This document shows, piece by piece, positions 60,961 through 64,000 of a stretch of DNA of 64,000 nucleotides. The DNA is from Hordeum vulgare subsp. vulgare (taxonomy: Eukaryota; Streptophyta; Magnoliopsida; Poales; Poaceae), in the NCBI RefSeq assembly GCF_904849725.1, contig NC_058519.1:539904316-539968315 (forward strand). The letters are read 5' to 3'. The notes under the pieces are model-generated. The model was not told the origin of the DNA and did no database searches. It saw nothing but the letters and a program-made list of their open reading frames with translations. Numbering within the stretch: the stretch's first letter is position 1; each line of letters opens with the position of its first letter. Made by a program: the position numbers and the translations under genes.

Positions 60961-60977
60961 CCCGGGAAGGCATCCCC
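60953..60977 (+). other. Conserved hairpin of the non-autonomous element, copy 3
   Basis: GGGGATGCC and GGCATCCCC form a 9-bp stem around the 7-base loop CCGGGAA. CCCGGG at 60961-60966 is palindromic. It falls within an open block (60860-61141) that also appears in copy 2, so coding constraint cannot be excluded. Confidence 0.75.
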
Positions 60978-61141
60978 TCTTTCGTCTTCAATCCATCGGT
61001 AATGTTACTTGGAGCTATATTTTTATTCACCACATGATATGTGTTTTGCTTGGAGCGTCTTGTATCGTAGGAGTCTTATTTTTGTTGTGTCACAATCTTC
61101 CTTGCTGCACACCTAGAGAGAGAGACATGCACTCACCGTGA

Positions 61142-62925
61142 TTTTGTCGAGATTCACTTATATCCTTTGAGTTAGGCAATTCAGCTCACATGTGTTTCAC
61201 TTATATCTTTAGAGCTAGTTGATTTTGCTCTATGTGCTTCACTTATATCTTTTAGAGCACAACGGTGCGTGGCTTGGTAGTTGGCTTATGCTATGAAAGT
61301 AGTACCAAAAGTGGTAGTTATCCAAAGGGTTACGAAAACTTCCATCTTCATGTGCATTGAGTAGAAAGAGAAGCTTGATTCCTCTCAATTAGTTTTGAGA
61401 TGTGGTTGTGGTAATATTTAAGTTATGTTAGTATGGTGTTGTGAATCTAGAGATACTTGTGTTGAAGTTAGTGATTCCCGTAGCATGCACGTATGGTGAA
61501 CCGCTATGTGATGAAGTTTGAGCATGATTAGTTTATTGATTGTCATCCTTTGTGTAGCGGTCGGGATCGCGCGATGGTTTATACCTACCAACCCTTCCCC
61601 TAGGAGTATGCGTTGAATGCTTTGTTTTGATTACTAATAAATTTTTTGCAACAAGTATATGAGTTCTTCTTGACTAATGTTGAGTCCATGGTTTAGATGC
61701 ACTTTCACCTTCCACCATCACTATCTTCTTTAGTGCCGTGCAACTTTCGCCGGTGCATAAAACCCATCATTAGCCTCCCTCAAAATAGCCACCATACTTA
61801 CCTACTATGGTTTTTTCAAAGCCATTTCGAGATGTATTGCCATGCAACTACCACCATGACATGTGCCACAACTTCTACATTGCCATTGCATGATCATAAG
61901 ATAGCTAGCATGATGTTTCCATTGATGTCTATGCCATGCTAGATCATTGTCACGGTACAGCACCGAAGGCATTCCATATAGAGTCATCATTGCTCTAAGT
62001 TTTGAGTTGTAAGTGTGATGATCATCATTGATGGAGCATTGTCCCATGTGAGGAAATAAAAGAGGCCAGCGAAGCCCATTTACAAAAAGAGGCCAAAGAT
62101 GCCCACAAAAAAGAGAGGCCAGAGAGCCCACCAAAAAAATGAGAGAAAAAGAGAGAAGGGACAATGCTACTATCTCCTTTCCACACTTGAGATTCATATT
62201 AAGCACCATGATCTTCATGATTGAGAGTCTCTCGTTTTGTCACCACCATATAGCTAGTGGGAAATCTTCATTATATAACTTGGCTTGTATATTCCTATGA
62301 TGGGCTTCCTCAAAATTGCCCAAGGTCTTCGTAAGCAAGCAAGTTGGATGCACGCCCACTAGTTTTCCTTAAGAGCTTTCACATACTCATAGCTCTAGTG
62401 CATCGCTTGCATGGCAATCCCTACCCATTCACATTGATATCTATTGATAAGCATCTCCATAGCTCATTGATATGCCTAGTCAATGTGACCATCTTCTCCT
62501 TTTTGTCTCACAACCTCCACCACTCCATTCCACCTATAGTGCTATAACCATGGCTCACGCTCATGTATTGCGTGAGAGTTGAAAAAGTTTGAGAAAGTAA
62601 AGGTGTGAAAACAATTATATGGCCAATACCGAGGTTGTGCATGATTTAAATTCGTTGTGCAAGGATGATAGAGCATAGCGAGACTATAAGATTTTGTAGG
62701 GATAACTTTATTTTGGCCTTGTTATTTTGAAAGTTCATGATTACCTTGCTAGTTTGCTTGAAGTATTATTGTCTCCACGTCAATAGCAAACTATTGTTTT
62801 GAATCTAACGGATCTGAACATTCATGCCACATAAGAGGAGTTACAAAGGACATCTATGCTAGGTAGCATGAAAGCATCAAAAAACCATTCTTTATCACTT
62901 CCCTACTCGAGGTCGAGCAGGAGTT
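61142..62925 (+). other. Non-coding internal region of the plus-strand element
   Basis: No long ORF with recognisable domains. Repeats of cacttatatctttagagc occur at about 61197-61260, and the equivalent in the minus-strand copy lies at 48240-48345. The region 61700-62230 aligns with the complement of 47220-47760. Confidence 0.6.
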
Positions 62926-62939
62926 AAGCTTGGGGATGC
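62926..62939 (+). other. Polypurine tract next to the 3' LTR
   Basis: AAGCTTGGGGATGC, one T, then the LTR. The position fits the plus-strand primer. It is identical to three internal copies in the same element. Confidence 0.65.
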
Positions 62940-62940
62940 T

Positions 62941-64000
62941 TAATAGTCTCCAACGTATCTATAATTTTTGATGGTTTCATGCTGTTATCTTGTCAAACTT
63001 TGGATGTTTTATATGCCTTTTATATCTTTTTTGGGACTAACCTATTAATTCAGTGCCAAGTGCCAGTTCCTGTTATTTCCGTGTTTTTGACCCTTTTTCA
63101 GGCGGAGTCCAAACGGAATAATTCTTTCGCGATGATTTTTTGTGGAAAATATAAAAAATACCGGAAGAAAAAGATATCGGAGAGGGGTCCCGAGGAAGCC
63201 ACAAGCCCTGTCGGCGTCCCCCAGGCCGCACCAACCAAGCTTGTTGGCCCCTCAAGGGCCCACTTGACGGAACTCCACCGCCATCTGGTCCTATAAATCC
63301 AGAAACCTCCAGAAAGAAACCTAGATCGGGAGTTCCGCTGCCGCAAGCCTCTGTAGCCACCAAAAACCAATCTGGAGCCCGTTCCGGCACCCTGTCGGAG
63401 GGGGAATCCATCTCCGGTGGCCATCTTCATCATCCCGGCGATCTCCATGACAAGGAGGGAGTAGTTCTCCCTCGGGGTTGAGGGTATGTACCAGTAGCTA
63501 TGTGTTTGATCTTTCTCTCTCTCTCTCTCTCGTGTTCTTGAGATGTCTTGATCTTGATGTACCGTGGGCTTTTCTACTATAGTTGGATCTTATGATGTTC
63601 TTCCCCCTCTCCCTTCTTGTAATGAATTGAGTTTCCCCTTTGGAGTTATCTTATCAGATTGAGTCTTTGAGAACATCTGATGTATGTCTTGCACATGTCT
63701 ATCTGCGGCGATCAACTTGCGGGTTTGTGACATTTGGAACCTATGCATATGGGTTGGCACACGTTTGATTCATGTGAGTACTCGATGTATGTTTTGGTGA
63801 TCAACTTGCGGGTTCGTGACATTGGGAACCTATGCATAGGGGTTGGCACACGTTTTGACTCTCCGGTAGAAACTTTGGGGCACTCTTTGAAGTTCTATGT
63901 GTTGGTTGAATAGATGATTCTGAGATTGTGTGATGCATATCGTATAATCATGCCCACGGATGCTTGAGGTGACAATGGAGTATCTAGGTGACATTAGGGT
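62941..64000 (+). repeat. 3' LTR of the plus-strand element, partial
   Basis: It starts TAATAGTCTCCAACGTATC (terminal TG altered and one base lost against the 5' LTR) and follows 57630 onward to the window end. About 1.06 of 1.7 kb is included. Confidence 0.9.

Larger units (their letters stand above)
57630..64000 (+). mobile_element. Non-autonomous Athila-group element, plus strand, runs off window
   Basis: A 5' LTR (57630-59324) is followed by an exact tRNA-Asp primer site (59338-59355), an intact ORF of unknown function (59386-60255), a hairpin (60953-60977), about 2.7 kb of non-coding internal sequence, a polypurine tract (62926-62939) and a 3' LTR starting at 62941. No gag, protease, reverse transcriptase or integrase is present. 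By eye the two LTRs differ at roughly one base in 20-25 over the first few hundred bases, so it is a fairly young insertion. It lies in an LTR of its own family, in the opposite orientation. Confidence 0.9.

Overview
The window is plant nuclear DNA, almost certainly from a Triticeae grass (wheat, Aegilops, barley or rye). The evidence is one intron-rich plant gene, four Stowaway-type MITEs, a solo LTR whose start matches the BARE-1/WIS/Angela copia family as I remember it, and a dense nest of Ty3/gypsy elements whose LTRs begin TGATACGTC and whose primer-binding sites match tRNA-Asp. No prokaryotic operon, CRISPR array, rRNA or tRNA gene was seen.

Host genes. The only complete gene is an ARIADNE-type RING-between-RING ubiquitin ligase on the minus strand (coding span 18953-27276). 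I assembled it from 15 exons by GT/AG sites and frame. All 15 join in frame to 589 codons plus stop, with RING1, IBR, catalytic RING2 and a C-terminal RanBP2-type zinc finger. Three of its introns carry MITEs. A second host gene, a His/Pro-rich secreted arabinogalactan-like protein (15971-16477, minus), keeps a TATA box and signal peptide. It ends where retroelement sequence begins and lacks the C-terminal domain expected of its family.

Layout. 1-4300: minus-strand chromovirus-like (Tekay/Del-type) LTR and decayed pol. 4901-8576: 5' part of a minus-strand non-autonomous Athila-group element. 9905-11678: BARE/Angela solo LTR with ATTAT target duplications, inside older LTR debris (8577-13745). 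13746-15950: a plus-strand gypsy LTR with gag/protease debris. 15971-17600: the AGP-like fragment, a 356-bp MITE and a second copy of part of the same gag. 18103-27560: the ARIADNE gene. 28931-35984: two minus-strand gypsy 3' LTRs with non-coding internal regions. 35985 to the end: a nest of elements.

The nest, from outside in. A plus-strand Athila-lineage element (LTR 35985-37500, decayed gag-pol to 44961) is split in integrase by a 2775-bp TG...CA element with TTAAG duplications (41525-44299). It is cut again at 44962 by a minus-strand non-autonomous element. That element's 5' LTR is in turn split by a 6371-bp minus-strand Tekay-like element (51079-57449, TAATA duplications) and by a plus-strand non-autonomous element that starts at 57630 and runs off the window.

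The most unusual material lies in the non-autonomous Athila-group elements, present as three copies. (i) A conserved ORF of unknown function follows the tRNA-Asp primer site in the place of gag; it is open for 289 codons in the youngest copy. (ii) A 14-mer, AAGCTTGGGGATGC, abuts the 3' LTR where the polypurine tract should be, and recurs internally at the same relative sites in every copy. (iii) A GGGGATGCC/GGCATCCCC hairpin is conserved in all three. Separately, the Tekay-like element carries a leader ORF upstream of gag with canonical splice signals at its start.
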